A stretch of 64,000 nucleotides of DNA from Trichobilharzia szidati (lineage: Eukaryota; Platyhelminthes; Trematoda; Strigeidida; Schistosomatidae): positions 25,802,804-25,866,803 of the forward strand of contig OX235277.1 in the NCBI GenBank assembly GCA_944472155.2. Reading direction: 5' to 3'. A program made the translations under genes and the position numbers. Of the stretch, positions 21,738 to 33,160 are shown in pieces (position 1 is the first letter of the stretch; every line of letters begins with the position of its first letter). The notes under the pieces are model-generated. The model ran no database searches. It was given only the letters and a program-made list of their open reading frames with translations, and had not been told where the DNA came from.

Positions 21738-22751
21738 ACTTCTACACTGTTTCAAATCATTTACGCCTAATGTTAACGACCCCGGTAACGCAGGCCGCAT
21801 CATTCCGCCTTCATCAGCCTTTGAGTGCTTTTTCTCTCCCCCTTCTTGATAACCATCATCAGTCGGTTTGTTTAGCGTTATGCGGGCGTCTTCAAGTTGA
21901 CGCATAGAATCATCAGCACTATTGGTGGCGTCTCCACAGCTGCCACTACAACTATTGCTAGTACTGCTTGTACCCGCACAACGGATATCAGTGCCAAGAG
22001 AGCTACCGAGGTCTTTATTATCTTTGTACATCTTACTGCCAATGTTCAGCTCTTCAATATTCATTCGATAGCTGTTGACAGCTGTCAATAACTTTTTATC
22101 TTTTACATTTTTTAAGGAAGTTGTTAATTTACTACTTTTGCCATTAATAGTAGTAGAGTATGCACCAGAATGTGGACTACTACTGCTGGCTGTCTTATCC
22201 TTACTAGTATTACTAGTACTGCTATTACTAATTGTAGTATTGTTAGGCGTAGTGTCACTTGTCTCTTGAGTGAATAATTTATTCTTCGGTAGCATGTTTA
22301 ATAAATCTTTAATTGACAGGGTAGATAATAAACAATTGGAGAGAATTTCAATTTGTTTATTGTCTAAATTCATTATTTTTGTATCACCGTGAACACTACT
22401 GATTTGAGCATTTTCAGTAGTAGTGGTAGTGGTGGTATTAGCAGTGGTGACGTTAGATTCAATATTGGTTGGATGAGAAGGGTCAAGCTGTTGCAGAACA
22501 TTTAAATCAGCCAACGACGCCGACGCCGACGACAGTGATTCAGTTGACAGATTGTTTTCGCATACTTCACTATTAATCTTTTCAGTTTGAGCAGTATTCA
22601 TCAAATAATAACTTTCCAATGATGATGATGATGGGATATGTATGGCTTTTGATCTTTGATCAGTTAATCGATTATTTATAATCAATCTATGCCTGGATGA
22701 GTACGGTTTAGGCTGGATAATGGATCTTGTCCAAATATCTTTCACTGATAT
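21738..22751 (-). CDS. ERICH3: ERICH3-like large exon upstream of DUF4590
   Basis: It is 1014 bp, 338 codons, phase 0 at both ends. The acceptor is TTGACACAG at 22752 and the donor AGT/GTATGT at 21737. It begins ISVKDIWTRSIIQPKPYSSR and is Ser/Thr/Asn-rich, with low-complexity Thr runs and a Ser-Thr-Asn tract, ending GVNDLKQCRS next to TSCIV of the following exon. A candidate ordered segment is NKQIEILSNCLLSTLSIKDL. It has no membrane segment. Vertebrate ERICH3 has a variable region between its conserved N-terminus and DUF4590, which fits. The conserved N-terminal exons were not found in the window. A start at 22763 would need TTG and lies in the intron. Confidence 0.72.
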
Positions 22752-22869
22752 CTGTGTCAACAAAATATAAAAGACAATATTTGAAAAAATATTCAGATGA
22801 GAGAAGGAGAGATTCGACTTTCAACAGTCGAGAGCATATGACATTGGGTGGTTGTCGTCCTAAAAATCA

Positions 22870-23565
22870 CAAATAAGCTGAGGTTCACTGGATCGAATCC
22901 CTGTGGCTGGAGGGTCTATGACCTATCCTTGTAACCAGAAGGTACTGGATTCGAACCCCGGTGGGTAGGTACTGTAGAAGAGTCCCTAGCTGTGACGGAA
23001 CAGAGCTACCGAGTACTTCCTGATGATTTTTATTGGTTCTCTAACTAACTTCAATTCCTGATGAAACCTGAAAAGATTAGGCTTTAAAGTTTAAATTTCT
23101 ATATTTGGTTTGTAAGGGTTGATCACGGAGTGATTTCAGTTGGAGAACCATTGAAAACCAGCACTGGAGTACTGGAGAGCTGTTTCGTCAGCCTAGTTTG
23201 GGAATCATCGGCTATAGAAATTAAATCTGATGCTCACTAGTCACTTGCTACAGGATAGAGTTTCCTGGAGTTCTAATGAAAAGTCATGGCCAGTGAGGTC
23301 CATCCAGTCAACTGTGAGGATGGAATTCCCACCGATACATTGTTTGGTGCCAGTCGTGCTAAATATCACGAATTGGTTGAACTTAGAATTCATGGACTGG
23401 CCATTGAGGAGTCGGGTTCCAGTGGCTGAATGGTATACGAGTGGGGTGGGTGTGTACTGCCAATGATTCCCAAACTAGGCTTACGAAACAACTGGCTGTC
23501 CGGTACTCCCTGGCTGGTTTTCAATGGTTCTCCACCTGATATCAATCCGTGATCAACTCGTAAAA
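22870..23565. repeat. Family B cluster (plus, minus, plus)
   Basis: A plus partial copy (22880-23070, CCTTGTAACCAGAAGGTACT), a minus fragment (23115-23215, GTTGGAGAACCATTGAAAAC) and a plus copy (23222-23565, from AAATCTGATGCTCACTAGTC) lie together. The plus copy lacks its B box. Confidence 0.65.
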
Positions 23566-23797
23566 AGTTAAAGTTTAAGCCTCTAATGTGTTAAAAATTA
23601 GTAATGATAGCTCACCTTAAGTACCTTTACAGCTTAAAATCGATTACATCACAATAAAAGTTTTCTAAACGTTTATGCTATAAGACTAGATGCCTTGTTT
23701 AGATTCTATGAGGATCGGGTATGAAGGAATTATGACGATGAAATACAAAACAATAATTATTTAAAAATTCTGTTCTCGTAAATGATTGACTGATCGA

Positions 23798-23826
23798 TTG
23801 ATAGTAGTAGTAGTAGTAGAAGTAGG
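23798..23826. repeat. TAG/GTA microsatellite
   Basis: A (TAG)n run. The surrounding 23570-24120 holds a 87-codon frame at 23868 with no recognisable domain and no splice support. Confidence 0.6.
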
Positions 23827-24124
23827 AGTAGGAATTAAATTCCAAATACAAATGTTTCTTCTCAGTTGTGACTCATCAGCCCAGTGTACTAATAATTCAA
23901 CTGGACAGCTTGTCCACTAAAACTCAGTATATAAACCATAAGGCTACTGAGTACTACACAGTGAGGTGCAGTGTAGATACTCATAGCCTAAGTTTTTCCT
24001 GGATTCCCTTGGTAGCCACAACCAAGCCAAAATTCAGACACTGTGAAAATGAAGGCGATATCGAAGCATTTCTCCTAGGATTTCCAGGTTGGCTGTTACA
24101 AACTGATTGGAGGAAAAGTAATAA

Positions 24125-25645
24125 TAAATAGCAAGTATCAATCGAAGCACTGAAGGCGGCCCCAGAGATTACGGTAGATGTTCTCACTCCATTACTGCAA
24201 AAAGTTTGGAAAGAAGGAAAAATGTGCCTACTGATCAGAAGAAGGGCTACCTCGTCAAACTGCCAAAAAAGGGTGACTTACGCCTTACTCTGTGAGAACT
24301 GGCGTGGAATAATGCTCTTGTCCACACCAAGTTAAATAATAGTTTGCCTCATCCTGGAGAGAATACAAGATGCACTTGATACAGAACTCCGCTTGCAAGG
24401 AACAAGCTGCATTCAGGAAAGGCAAATCACGTACTGATCAAATTGCAGCTCTACGCATCGTCATCGAGCATAGCATAGAATGGCCGTCAAACCTCTACCT
24501 CAACTTCCTTCATCGACTTAGAAAAGGCCTTCGACAGGTAGCGTCGAACGAGAATTAATTTGGAAACTACTTCAACACTATGGCGCACCTCAAGTCTTTG
24601 TCAACTCCATTCAACAGCTATATGACAATGGCACGTATCAAGTGATCCACAGAGGAAAATTCAGCGAGGCATTCGAAGTGCATACAGGAGTAAGACAAGG
24701 CTGGCGGCCTATTATCACCGATGATATTATTAATTGCTGACTGACTGGATCATGCGTCAGACTATGGGCAGCGAAGGGACAGGAATACGCTGCACTGACC
24801 GATGAGAAGACTCTAGAAGGTCTGGATTTTGCAGATGATATATTTCTAGTATCACACAAACTCGGAGACTTGCAGGCAAGCGAAAACCAACAAACTGGCA
24901 GAAGAGGCAGCGAGAACACAGAGATGACAGAGGTGATGAAGATGACTAACCAGCAAACCAACACAACAACAACCAGCACCAGCCAACATCAACGGGAGAG
25001 ATCTAACAGAGGTTGCCTCCTTCACTTATCTGGGAAGCATCATTTCAACAACAAGCCGAAGCCAGTCAGAATCGGAAAGGCAAGATACGCCTTCAACAAC
25101 TTGAAACCAGTTTGGAAATCTTCCGCACCCAGCATAAGAAACAAGATTCCCATTTTCAACAACAATGTGAAGTCGGTCAGTGCTTCTATACGGGTGAGAA
25201 ACTTGCACTGCGTGTCATGAAATGGATTTCCAACAAGTTAGAGACTTTTAACAACAGCTGCCCACTTCGCTGGCTGACTCCATACTAAAGGTCAAATGGC
25301 CTGAAAGAACTAGTGATAAGAAACTCTGGCTGGGAACAAACGAACAAGCAAGAACCGATCGCTCAACAAATGTGCGGAAGGAAATGGAGATGGATCGGGC
25401 GTACATTGAGGAGGCCGCCGAACGACATCGTGCACAGCGCACGCCATTAGTCGAGTGGAATCCCAATAAGAAGCGACGAGTGGGTCGTCCTAGCGTGACT
25501 TGGAAGAGATCGTGTGAGGAAGAGATGAGACAGTTCAGTCAATCGTGGACCCAGCTGAAGAGGATGGCAGAAAACAGAAGAAAGTGGAGATGCGTTGTTG
25601 AAGCCGTATGTTCCACTTGGAACGAAAGGGAATAATAATAATAAT
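24125..25645 (+). mobile_element. RTE-type LINE, decayed, complete 3' end
   Basis: Broken RT coding: FRKGKSRTDQIAALRIVIEH, IDLEKAFDR (frame-shifted), ADDIFLVSHKLGDLQAS, then NKIPIFNNNVKSVSASIRV, and the tail EEAAERHRAQRTPLVEWNPN then KRRVGRPSVTWKRSCEEEMR. The 3' end is GAAGCCGTATGTTCCACTTG followed by GGGAATAATAATAATAA. Many stops and frameshifts make it non-functional. Confidence 0.78.
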
Positions 25646-25794
25646 CGATTGATCGATCGATAAATGAAATACATATACGTTGGAATATAGTCAACCTATG
25701 TAAAGCGCTTAATGAAGATCTCTGATATCAATTAGTTATGTTTGTAGTAAACATGAAAATATTTCTTCATCACGACTAAAGTGTCATCAATTGA

Positions 25795-25985
25795 TTCTGT
25801 CGGCAAAAGTTGAGATTCATGGACAATTGAATGGGTTCCCAGTGGTTGAATGGTCAACGAGCTCACCTTGTAGCCGGAACGTCCGGAGTTCAAACCGTGA
25901 TGACAGCGTCCTGGTAAAAGGTCTAGTAAACCCTGGTCGCTTTCAGTGGTTCTCTAACTGATATTAACCTCTGATCAATCCTGTG
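25795..25985 (+). repeat. Family B repeat, partial
   Basis: It contains TTGAGATTCATGGACAATTG, the box A region TGGTTGAATGGTCAACGAGC and tail GGTTCTCTAACTGATATTAA. The following 25986-26400 holds only a short imperfect duplication (TACTGGATAATTGAGAT and ACTGGATAATTGAAGCT). Confidence 0.6.
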
Positions 25986-26404
25986 ACTAATTGAATCCCT
26001 GGAAACCAACACTTGATTCCGTTTAGCTTAAGCAGTCGATTTGCAGTCAATGAGTGCCAAGTTCGAGTCTCTGCCCTCCTAATTCAACCTGAGCAACTAG
26101 GTAGAATCTTTAGCACCCACACAGTAAGTGTGGTTAATAGCCCAGTACTGGATAATTGAGATCTAACTTAACCGCACTTACTACTGGATAATTGAAGCTT
26201 AGTGGTGTGTCAGCTGAGTCTATTACTCACTTTGTCCATAATTATAGTGTAATCTTAACTTCAGCGTTTGAGTAATTTTAAAATTCCCACTTACATATTT
26301 AGGAAGGAATACAACAAAATGGGCGAAGAAATATGCATTCCTTTTCAATGAGTTCTTCATGGTCAGACGAAGCTATCATTAAAGTTATTTATCGTTTTTC
26401 ATAG

Positions 26405-26645
26405 TGCGACAGTGGCACAGCGTTAGAATTCTCGCCAACCACACCACATGGGGTTCGGAGTTCGATCTCCGGCCGACACGCTCCTATACCTAGCTAAGCC
26501 AGTAATAAGATCGGTGAAGAGGGAAGATTGAGCATAAGGCTAGCAACCCAATCCAATACAAAATAAACACCACTGCTATCGAAACTTCAAAGCCCTATCC
26601 TGAAGCCCTATGTTCCACTAGGAAGGTAAAGGAATAAGAACAAAA
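26405..26645 (+). repeat. Family C SINE (RTE-tailed), decayed
   Basis: Head GTGCGACAGTGGCACAGCGT, B box GGAGTTCGATCTCC, body TACCTAGCTAAGCCAGTAAT, tail CCCTATGTTCCACTAGGAAG then AGGAATAAGAAC. Confidence 0.7.
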
Positions 26646-26749
26646 TCGTATTTGAGGTAAGCTTTCGCATGCTCAACGAGAACAACACAAGCAATCAGAA
26701 AATATTTGAATAATTTCCAAGAGTTTGGCTTGTAAGGATTTGATTTGTT

Positions 26750-27395
26750 TATACGAGTTTGACCACAGATTGATATCAGTTAGAGAGAACCAATGAAAAC
26801 CAGCCAGGGAGTACTGGACAGCCGTTTTATCCAACTAGTTTGGGAATAATCGGCAGTACCCACCCACCCCACTGCCAGGCTTTGAACCCGGCACCTTCCG
26901 GTTACAAGGCTAACAAGCTCGTATACCATTCAGCCACTGGGACCCGACTCCTCAATCGCCATCCCATGAATTCTAACTTCTACCAACTCGTGATTTAGCG
27001 GGACTGGCACCAACCAACGTCATCGGTTGGAAACCCATCTTCACACTTGCTGCAGGACGGAATTTCCTGGAGTTCTAGTGAGAAGTCGTGACCAGTGAGG
27101 TCCATCCAGATGTCAAGTGTGAGGATGGATGTCCCACCAATGAGACTGGTTGGGGTCGCGCTAAATCACCAATTGGTAGAAGTTAGGATTCATGAGCCAT
27201 TGAATCGGGTCCCAGTGGCTGAATGGTATACGAGCTTGCCTTGTAACCAGAAGGTCCTGGGTTCAAACCCCAGTGGGTGCGTACTGCCGATGATTCTCAA
27301 ACTAGTGGGATGAAACACCTTTCCAGTAATCCAGTGCTGGTTTTGAATGGTTCTCTAACTGATATCAGTCATCCGTGGTCAAACTCGTATCTGAA
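26750..27395. repeat. Family B inverted pair
   Basis: A minus copy (26758-27050) runs from the tail region (TTGATATCAGTTAGAGAGAA) through the reversed B box to the CATCTTCACACTTG head region. It abuts a plus copy (27055-27395) starting GCAGGACGGAATTTCCTGGA. Bases 27395-27690 may hold a PLE tail relic (AATAAGCCAAATTTGTGC) but are otherwise unclassified. Confidence 0.7.
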
Positions 27396-27689
27396 TAAGC
27401 CAAATTTGTGCTGGCCTTCTTTTGCTGTGGCTGACCACATATTGCGTATTAACTTTTACAAAAGATATTCTCATACCCTTGTACCTATCACGTCAATTTA
27501 TTATGATCACTATTCCAGGTAATTCAATCAACCTTTTTGTATTTCCGTATTATCAAGTAAATCTTCTTGGGCGTTATTCCTTCTAAAATTTCTTGATTAT
27601 GTTAAAGCTTGTTGCTAACCCCTACGAGTTAACTGTTAAAATGATTCTTAATCTCTCATTTTCACTCTTCCTATCCTTAAACAGCTGAT

Positions 27690-29340
27690 TATGATTATTA
27701 TTGTTTCCTTTAGTTCCTGTAGAAACATAGGGCTTCAGCCGCCCATCTTCATCGCGTTCGGTTCTCTGCCAACGTTTTCACCAGGCTCCACGTCTGCCTA
27801 CATGCGTTCATCTCCCATTCACATGACCTCCTCCATGTCAACCTCGCACTGACGACCGACTCTCCGCCTCCCATTCGGATTCCACTCGAGCAATGGCCTG
27901 GCGTGTGATGTCACTCACTTGATGGTTTGTTTTCTCAGAGTATGGCCAATCCACCTCCATTTCTTCCTGAATATTTCTTGCACAATTGGTTCCTGCTGGG
28001 TTGGTTCGCTCATTGCCAGAGATCCCTGTTACTTATCCTTTCCGACCGGCCATCTGATCTTGAGTACTTTTGAGCGAAGACAGCGGTTGATGAGGATATG
28101 TAGATTGTTTGAGGTGCTCTTCATGACGCGCCAAGTCTCTGACTTTACATTGAAGTTGGAAATCCAGATCTTATTTTTCATGCTGAGTAGTGCTGTTGAC
28201 CTCCACACATACTTGAGAGAAATGAAAGCTTATCTTGCTTTTCCGATCCTCACTTCGATATCCTTGTCAGTTCCGTCTGCCTGTAGTTGAAACGATGATT
28301 CCCAGGTAGGTGGGTGAAGGGGGTTGTTTCTTTCAGATTTTCCCATTTGTGCTGATTGTTGTCTGTCGTTGTTGCTGTGGCTGCTGATGTTGGCCAGGAA
28401 CCATCATCACCTACCTCTGTTTTCTCTATGTTCACCTGAGGTCCTATCTTTGATGCTTCTTCTGCCAACTTGTTGCTTTTCGCTTGCATATCTTCCAGTT
28501 TGTGGGAAATCAGACATATATCATCGGCGAAGTCCAGATCCTCCAAGTTTTTTGTGGGGCCATTTTATGCCTGTTTCCTCGCTGTCCGCTGTCTGTCACA
28601 TTATCCAGTCTACCGCAATCAGGAAAATCATTGAAGATAGTAGACTGCCAGCTTGTCTTATTCCCGTCTTCACTTTTTCGAAGGATTCTGTGAGTTTCCC
28701 GTTGTAGATTACTTGGCATGCAGCATTGTCGAACAACTGTTAGATGAGGTGTAAAATTGTTGGCGGCACCCCATAGTAGTGAAATAGTTGCCAAATCACC
28801 TCTCGATCGACGCTGCGCTGTCGAAGGCCTTTTCAGAGTCACTGAAGTTGAGATAGAGAGGTGACTGCCATTCCGAGCTGTGTTCAATGATTATGCATAG
28901 TGTTGGGATTTTTTCGATGCACGACTTGTTTCTCCTGAATCCAGCCTGTTCCGGTCGAAGTTTTTCATTCAGGGCGTGTTTGTTTGATTCTGCCAGAATG
29001 GTGCGGCTTAGTATTTTGCTTAAGATGGACAGGGTCATAATGCTGCGCTGGTTCTTGCATTGACTTAAGTCTCCTTTCTTTGGCAGTTTGAATAAGTAGC
29101 CTTTCTTCCAATCCGCAGGTACCTTACCTTCTTTGCACACCTTCTCCAGTAGTGGTGTCATCAAGTTCGCTGATGTCTCTGGGTACATTTTCAATGCCTC
29201 TGCTGTGATTCCGTCTCGTCCTTCTGCTTTTCCAATTTTTAGCATCTTGATTGACTTCAGGATTTCTGTTCTGATCGGAGGGTTGGTGTCCACTGGTAGT
29301 TCTACTTCCACTGTTGGTATTATTGTCGGAGATGTTACCA
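27690..29340 (-). mobile_element. RTE-type LINE, long decayed copy
   Basis: The minus strand reads EILKSIKMLKIGKAEGRDGI, PADWKKGYLFKLPKKGDLSQ, LNEKLRPEQAGFRRNKSCIE, NFSDSEKAFDSA and LDFADDICLISHKLEDMQAK, with several frame changes. Its 3' end at 27700-27745 is GAAGCCCTATGTTTC in minus-strand sense, followed by an AATAAT-type tail. In this copy motif A has SDSEKAFD, so the first catalytic Asp context is altered. The endonuclease is missing. Confidence 0.8.
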
Positions 29341-29440
29341 CTGAGCTATTTGCGGTCACAACTGACCACCTCCTGTAGGAATGTATTGAATAATTAATTT
29401 GATTGGACACTAGATAGTAATTAGTGTCGTGTGTTTATTC
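29338..29440 (+). repeat. Family D junction fragment
   Basis: It holds the end of one unit (CCTCCTGTAGGAATGTATTG) joined to the start of the next (GATTGGACACTAGATAGTAA), the same junction as at 33490-33530. Confidence 0.65.
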
Positions 29441-29579
29441 CTCGAATCAATCTATGAAGCCCTTAACTGTCGATATTAATCATGAAGAAGAAGCTGTAGA
29501 CCATTGTTATCTGGCTAGAGTTCTCGAAACGCTAAGAATCTTTCCCTGGAGACTATTGATGAAGATGACACAAAATTCC

Positions 29580-31479
29580 AATACGGATAAGATTTTATTT
29601 TGATAAATCACACACAGTAGTGTTATACAGTAATATTAACTGATGACTACCTTTCGAGCACAAATTCTTACCCCTCATAATCATATCAAGGTATTCACTC
29701 ACACAACTTTTTACTTCATTTATATACACGAGTGGAATTGATGATTAGACATTTGAATAAAAATCAGTATGGGATAATGTACATTCAGAAATAATAATAA
29801 TATGAGTGTTATCAATCAATTACAATCAGATGGGAAATAAGACGAGTGTTTTTATAGTCAAAATAAGTAACTTGTTAGAATGTTATAATTAATGTATGTG
29901 AATTGAAATAGAATTTTAAGATTATTTATTATCCTCCTCTGATTTGACTGACTGGTGGTAATAATATCTTCCATACATATCTCTGGTATTCGCATTGAGT
30001 CATTTCTGTTGCATGTGTTGTGTTGGGTGTAGACTCGATGAAACAGGCCAGATTCAGTAATCAATCTCTCTCTCCACCTACATAGATTACTTCTTAGAAT
30101 CTTAACCCTATCCCACGCACCCTGTTGTGTGGTTGTGTGTTAATGCATGCAGTGCAATGTAGTGCTGAGATTTTTCCTAAATTACTTATCTTCGCATGGT
30201 CAACCATGCTTACTTTAGCTAAATTCTTGTGTTCCGACGATCTGATTACCCCCGATCTACTAGTTTGACCTATGTAGTTGACCTAATTCATAGTAATTGC
30301 AAGATATTTTGTAAATTATATTATTTTGTTTATTTGGGTCCGCCGCGTCTTTTAGCCTACAGAGCTTGTTTCTGAGTAAGTTTGTAGGCTTGAATGCTAC
30401 TCTAATTTCTGCTTTATTGAGAATCCTACATAGGGCTTCAGATGTCCCCTCCTTATATGTGCGTCGGTGGCATAGTGGTTAGGACTCTCGCCGACCATGT
30501 ACATGGTCCGGGGTTCGATCCCCTGCCGGCGCACACCCGATATCTATGGTCGGCCTGAATTTGGGCTACCGATATCCATGCTGAAAGTTCCATACTTGTA
30601 CTGATAATACGGTGTGGAACCAAGCTGTAAATCAAAATAAATAAATAAAATTAAAATAAAACAGTAAATGCCTTATATTCTCTTTTATTTATGTTATCAT
30701 TACTAGTTTCACCATTATTTTTATTTTGCTTTTGGCCTTTACTGATCTTCCTAATGAATTTTATAGGATAGTTAGTTATTTAACACCAACCAGCTATTCT
30801 TCTATCTGTTTCATTTCATCATTTAGGTTTTTTGTTGTACTACTTAGTGCTATTGCTCGGTTTGTTAGACACTTAACTAAGCCACCTGCCTTCACAGACA
30901 GATAACGGATGAGATGAATTAAAGTCTAAATAGGATTAAATGTATTTAGAGAAATATTTTACCAGCTGTCCATAAAGATATATGCTAAAATAGGGGATAT
31001 TGGTGATCCAACCCATTGCTACACCATCTGTTTGTTTATATATTTTGCCCTAGAATTTAAAGACAGTAGATGTGAGGCATAACTGAATTCCTAAAATAAT
31101 TTTCTCAATGGGCAGCTTTGTCCTATGAGTGAGTTCAGGATCTGCAGTTAGTTCTCTTTTAACTGCTTCTACGGCCATATTGACTGGTATATTAGCAGAA
31201 AGACTAGTTCGATCAAAACTGAACATTGGTTCATCATTCTCTAGTCGAATGTCATTTTGTTTATTTTTCATCTTATATGAATTAGTTAGTCTTGAGATTG
31301 GACGATTTCTAATGGGGCATAATATTAGAGCTAAGTGTTTTGATAATTCATAATTAGCGGTATTTCTGAAATCTACTATTGATCTTATGGGCTAACCTAA
31401 TTTATGTATTTTTATAGTACCACATATTCTATTAGCATTATTAGTTTTAGGCATTAAATTAAACCATTTTGACTCACCC
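29580..31479 (-). mobile_element. Penelope-like element with RT and GIY-YIG relics
   Basis: On the minus strand, in order: the RT part MPKTNNANRICGTIKIHK, then FSFDRTSLSANIPVNMAVEA and GKIYKQTDGVAMG (around 30990-31270). The linker follows (YKEGTSEALCRILNKAEIRV, about 30440 down), then the YIGQTSRSG-type endonuclease around 30265-30290, and the end HNTCNRNDSMRIPEICMEDI near 29970. Stops interrupt all parts. The 3' end has the hammerhead-like block (29641-29690) and ATAAATCACACACAGTAGTG. A SINE-like insertion (30458-30650) splits the linker. The order RT, linker, GIY-YIG is typical of PLEs. Confidence 0.8.
30458..30650 (+). repeat. SINE with family C head but a different tail
   Basis: The head GCGTCGGTGGCATAGTGGTT with B box GGGGTTCGATCCCC is that of family C. 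The rest (ACCCGATATCTATGGTCGG, AACCAAGCTGTAAATC, AAAATAAATAAATAAA) is unlike the RTE-type tail. It interrupts a PLE coding stretch, and CCTTATAT occurs on both sides (30448-30455 and about 30671-30678), a likely target duplication. Confidence 0.65.
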
Positions 31480-31738
31480 AGAAATGACTCAATGCGAATA
31501 CCAGAGATATGTATGGAAGATATTATTACCACCAGTCAGTCAAATCAGAGGAGGATAATAAATAATCTCAAAATTCTATTTCAATTCACATACATCATAA
31601 CATTCTAACAAGTTACTTATTTTGACTATAAAAACACTCGTCTTATTTCCTATCTGATTGCATTTGATTGATAACTCTCATATTATTGTTATTTCTGAAT
31701 ATACATAATCCCATATTGCTTGTTATTCAAATAAAGCA

Positions 31739-32327
31739 AAAATATTCATTCAGACATCTAGAAAACACAAAATTATTGAGCAAAGAATATTCTTTTCGAT
31801 AAATTCCTCTTCCGGCTCTACAATTATACATATGTTTATATACATAGAATATTTTAAATTAGTAGTCAATAACAAGATTGACGTTAACCATGCTTTCAGG
31901 GTAATTTGCCACATACCTACGAACATCAGTTTCGCCTTAAGAGTTCGACTACTAAATATTGCTGAGGCTGGCTGTTGGGATCCATATTAATAAGCCTAAT
32001 TTATGCATCCAAAAGAAGTTAGTTCAGACATTATCCTTACCTTGGCCATCTAGGTTTGAATGATCCTGAATTTTTGTGGAATTTTCCTAATTTTAGTTGA
32101 TATTCTATTCGCTACCATATCTTTATTATTATTATTATAATTTAAGCATCTTTAATCAACTGTAATTCCATTGTGATCTTACTTTACAAATCGATATTAT
32201 TTAAAAAAACGCTAATATTGTTATTGACTACTAATATTCTAGAATATGTAATGTCTATAAACACATATATAATTGTGGAGCCGGAAGAGGAATTTATCGA
32301 AAAGAATATTCTTTGCTCGATTATTTT
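31739..32327 (+). mobile_element. Short internally deleted PLE with inverted ends
   Basis: Left end ACAAAATTATTGAGCAAAGA, then GAATATTCTTTTCGATAAAT. The right end is the reverse, with CGAAAAGAATATTCTTTGCT and CTCGATTATTTTGTG. The inverted ends are about 100 bp. Between them lies only a PLE C-terminal relic (CATACCTACGAACATCAGTT, CTAATTTATGCATCCAAAAG). It is flanked by TTATTCAAAT and TTATTTAAAT, a near-perfect 10-bp duplication. Confidence 0.65.
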
Positions 32328-32481
32328 GTGTTTTATTTAAATGTCTAATCATCAATTCCACTCATGTATATAAATGAAGCAAGAAGGTTGTGTGTCTGAA
32401 TACCTTGATATGATTATGAGCGGTAATAATTTGTGTTCAAAACGTGGTCATCAGTTAATATTACTGTATAACAACACTGTG

Positions 32482-32716
32482 ATTTTTTTTTATCCTTCAC
32501 GTTCCTCAGTGGAACATAGGGCTTCAAGCTAGTGGCTTGAAGTTTCTGTAGCAGTGTTTATTTTATAGGATGGGGTTGCTAGCCTCATGCCCAACCTTCC
32601 GTCTTCACCAGCATTATTTCTGGCTTAGCAAGGTAAAGGAGTGCGTCAGCCGGGGATCGGACCCTGGACCGTGTGCATGGTCGGCGAGCGTCCTAACCGC
32701 TATGCCACTGACGCAC
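32482..32716 (-). repeat. Family C SINE with 13-bp target duplication
   Basis: The minus-strand SINE has its A-tail (poly-T in plus sense) at 32483-32490, the tail GAAGCCCTATGTTCCACTGA in minus-strand sense, and the head at the right end. TAACAACACTGTG flanks it at 32469-32481 and 32717-32729. Confidence 0.85.
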
Positions 32717-32775
32717 TAACAACACTGTGTGATTTATCAAAATAAAATTTTATCCATAATGGAGTTATACTCTAC

Positions 32776-33160
32776 CGCCACAGTGCCCAAGTTTTATACT
32801 TATATCAATGACTCAAAATCGCTCTCAAAAGGTGCAGATAAATCCATTCTTTGTAAGCTGCTTTATTTGATATGATTTCTGTCAAATTTGGCTACTTGAA
32901 CTGACACAACGCATTGCAAAGTTGTATGTTGGAAATTCAATTCAGTGCAATTAATATCGTTTATCGACAACAAAAATTCATTCATGTATATTTTCCTATA
33001 TTGCCATTATCTCTCAAAGCAATGTAATCATTATTATGTAATCATCACTATGGTAATAAATGCTGTATCTATAAATAAATATGTATACTAAAAAGACCTC
33101 GTGTGATAAACTGACAATATGAAAAGGAATACAAAATGTCAGTATGGAGTGTTACATTTC
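32776..33160. other. Unclassified DNA
   Basis: It begins with a reversed PLE-end motif (CCACAGTGCCCAAGTTTTAT at 32780-32799). Beyond that I see no coding or repeat family. Confidence 0.4.

Larger units (their letters stand above)
31480..32775 (+). mobile_element. Penelope-like element 3' end, plus strand, with nested insertions
   Basis: It starts inside the endonuclease tail (GAAATGACTCAATGCGAATA), continues with the same 3' region as 29590-30005 in inverted orientation, and ends with the hammerhead-like block (32404-32455) and ATCAAAATAAAATTTTATCC. It is interrupted at about 31739-32327 by a small PLE derivative and at 32482-32716 by a family C SINE. With 29580-31479 it forms a head-to-head pair. 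Confidence 0.7.

Noticed and set aside
21897..22269. Plus-strand hydrophobic frames opposite the 21738-22751 exon
   Set aside because: They are antisense of Ser/Thr-rich coding; the minus strand has splice sites and phase support.
23868..24131. An 87-codon frame as a small gene
   Set aside because: It has no conserved motif or splice support and abuts an RTE relic.
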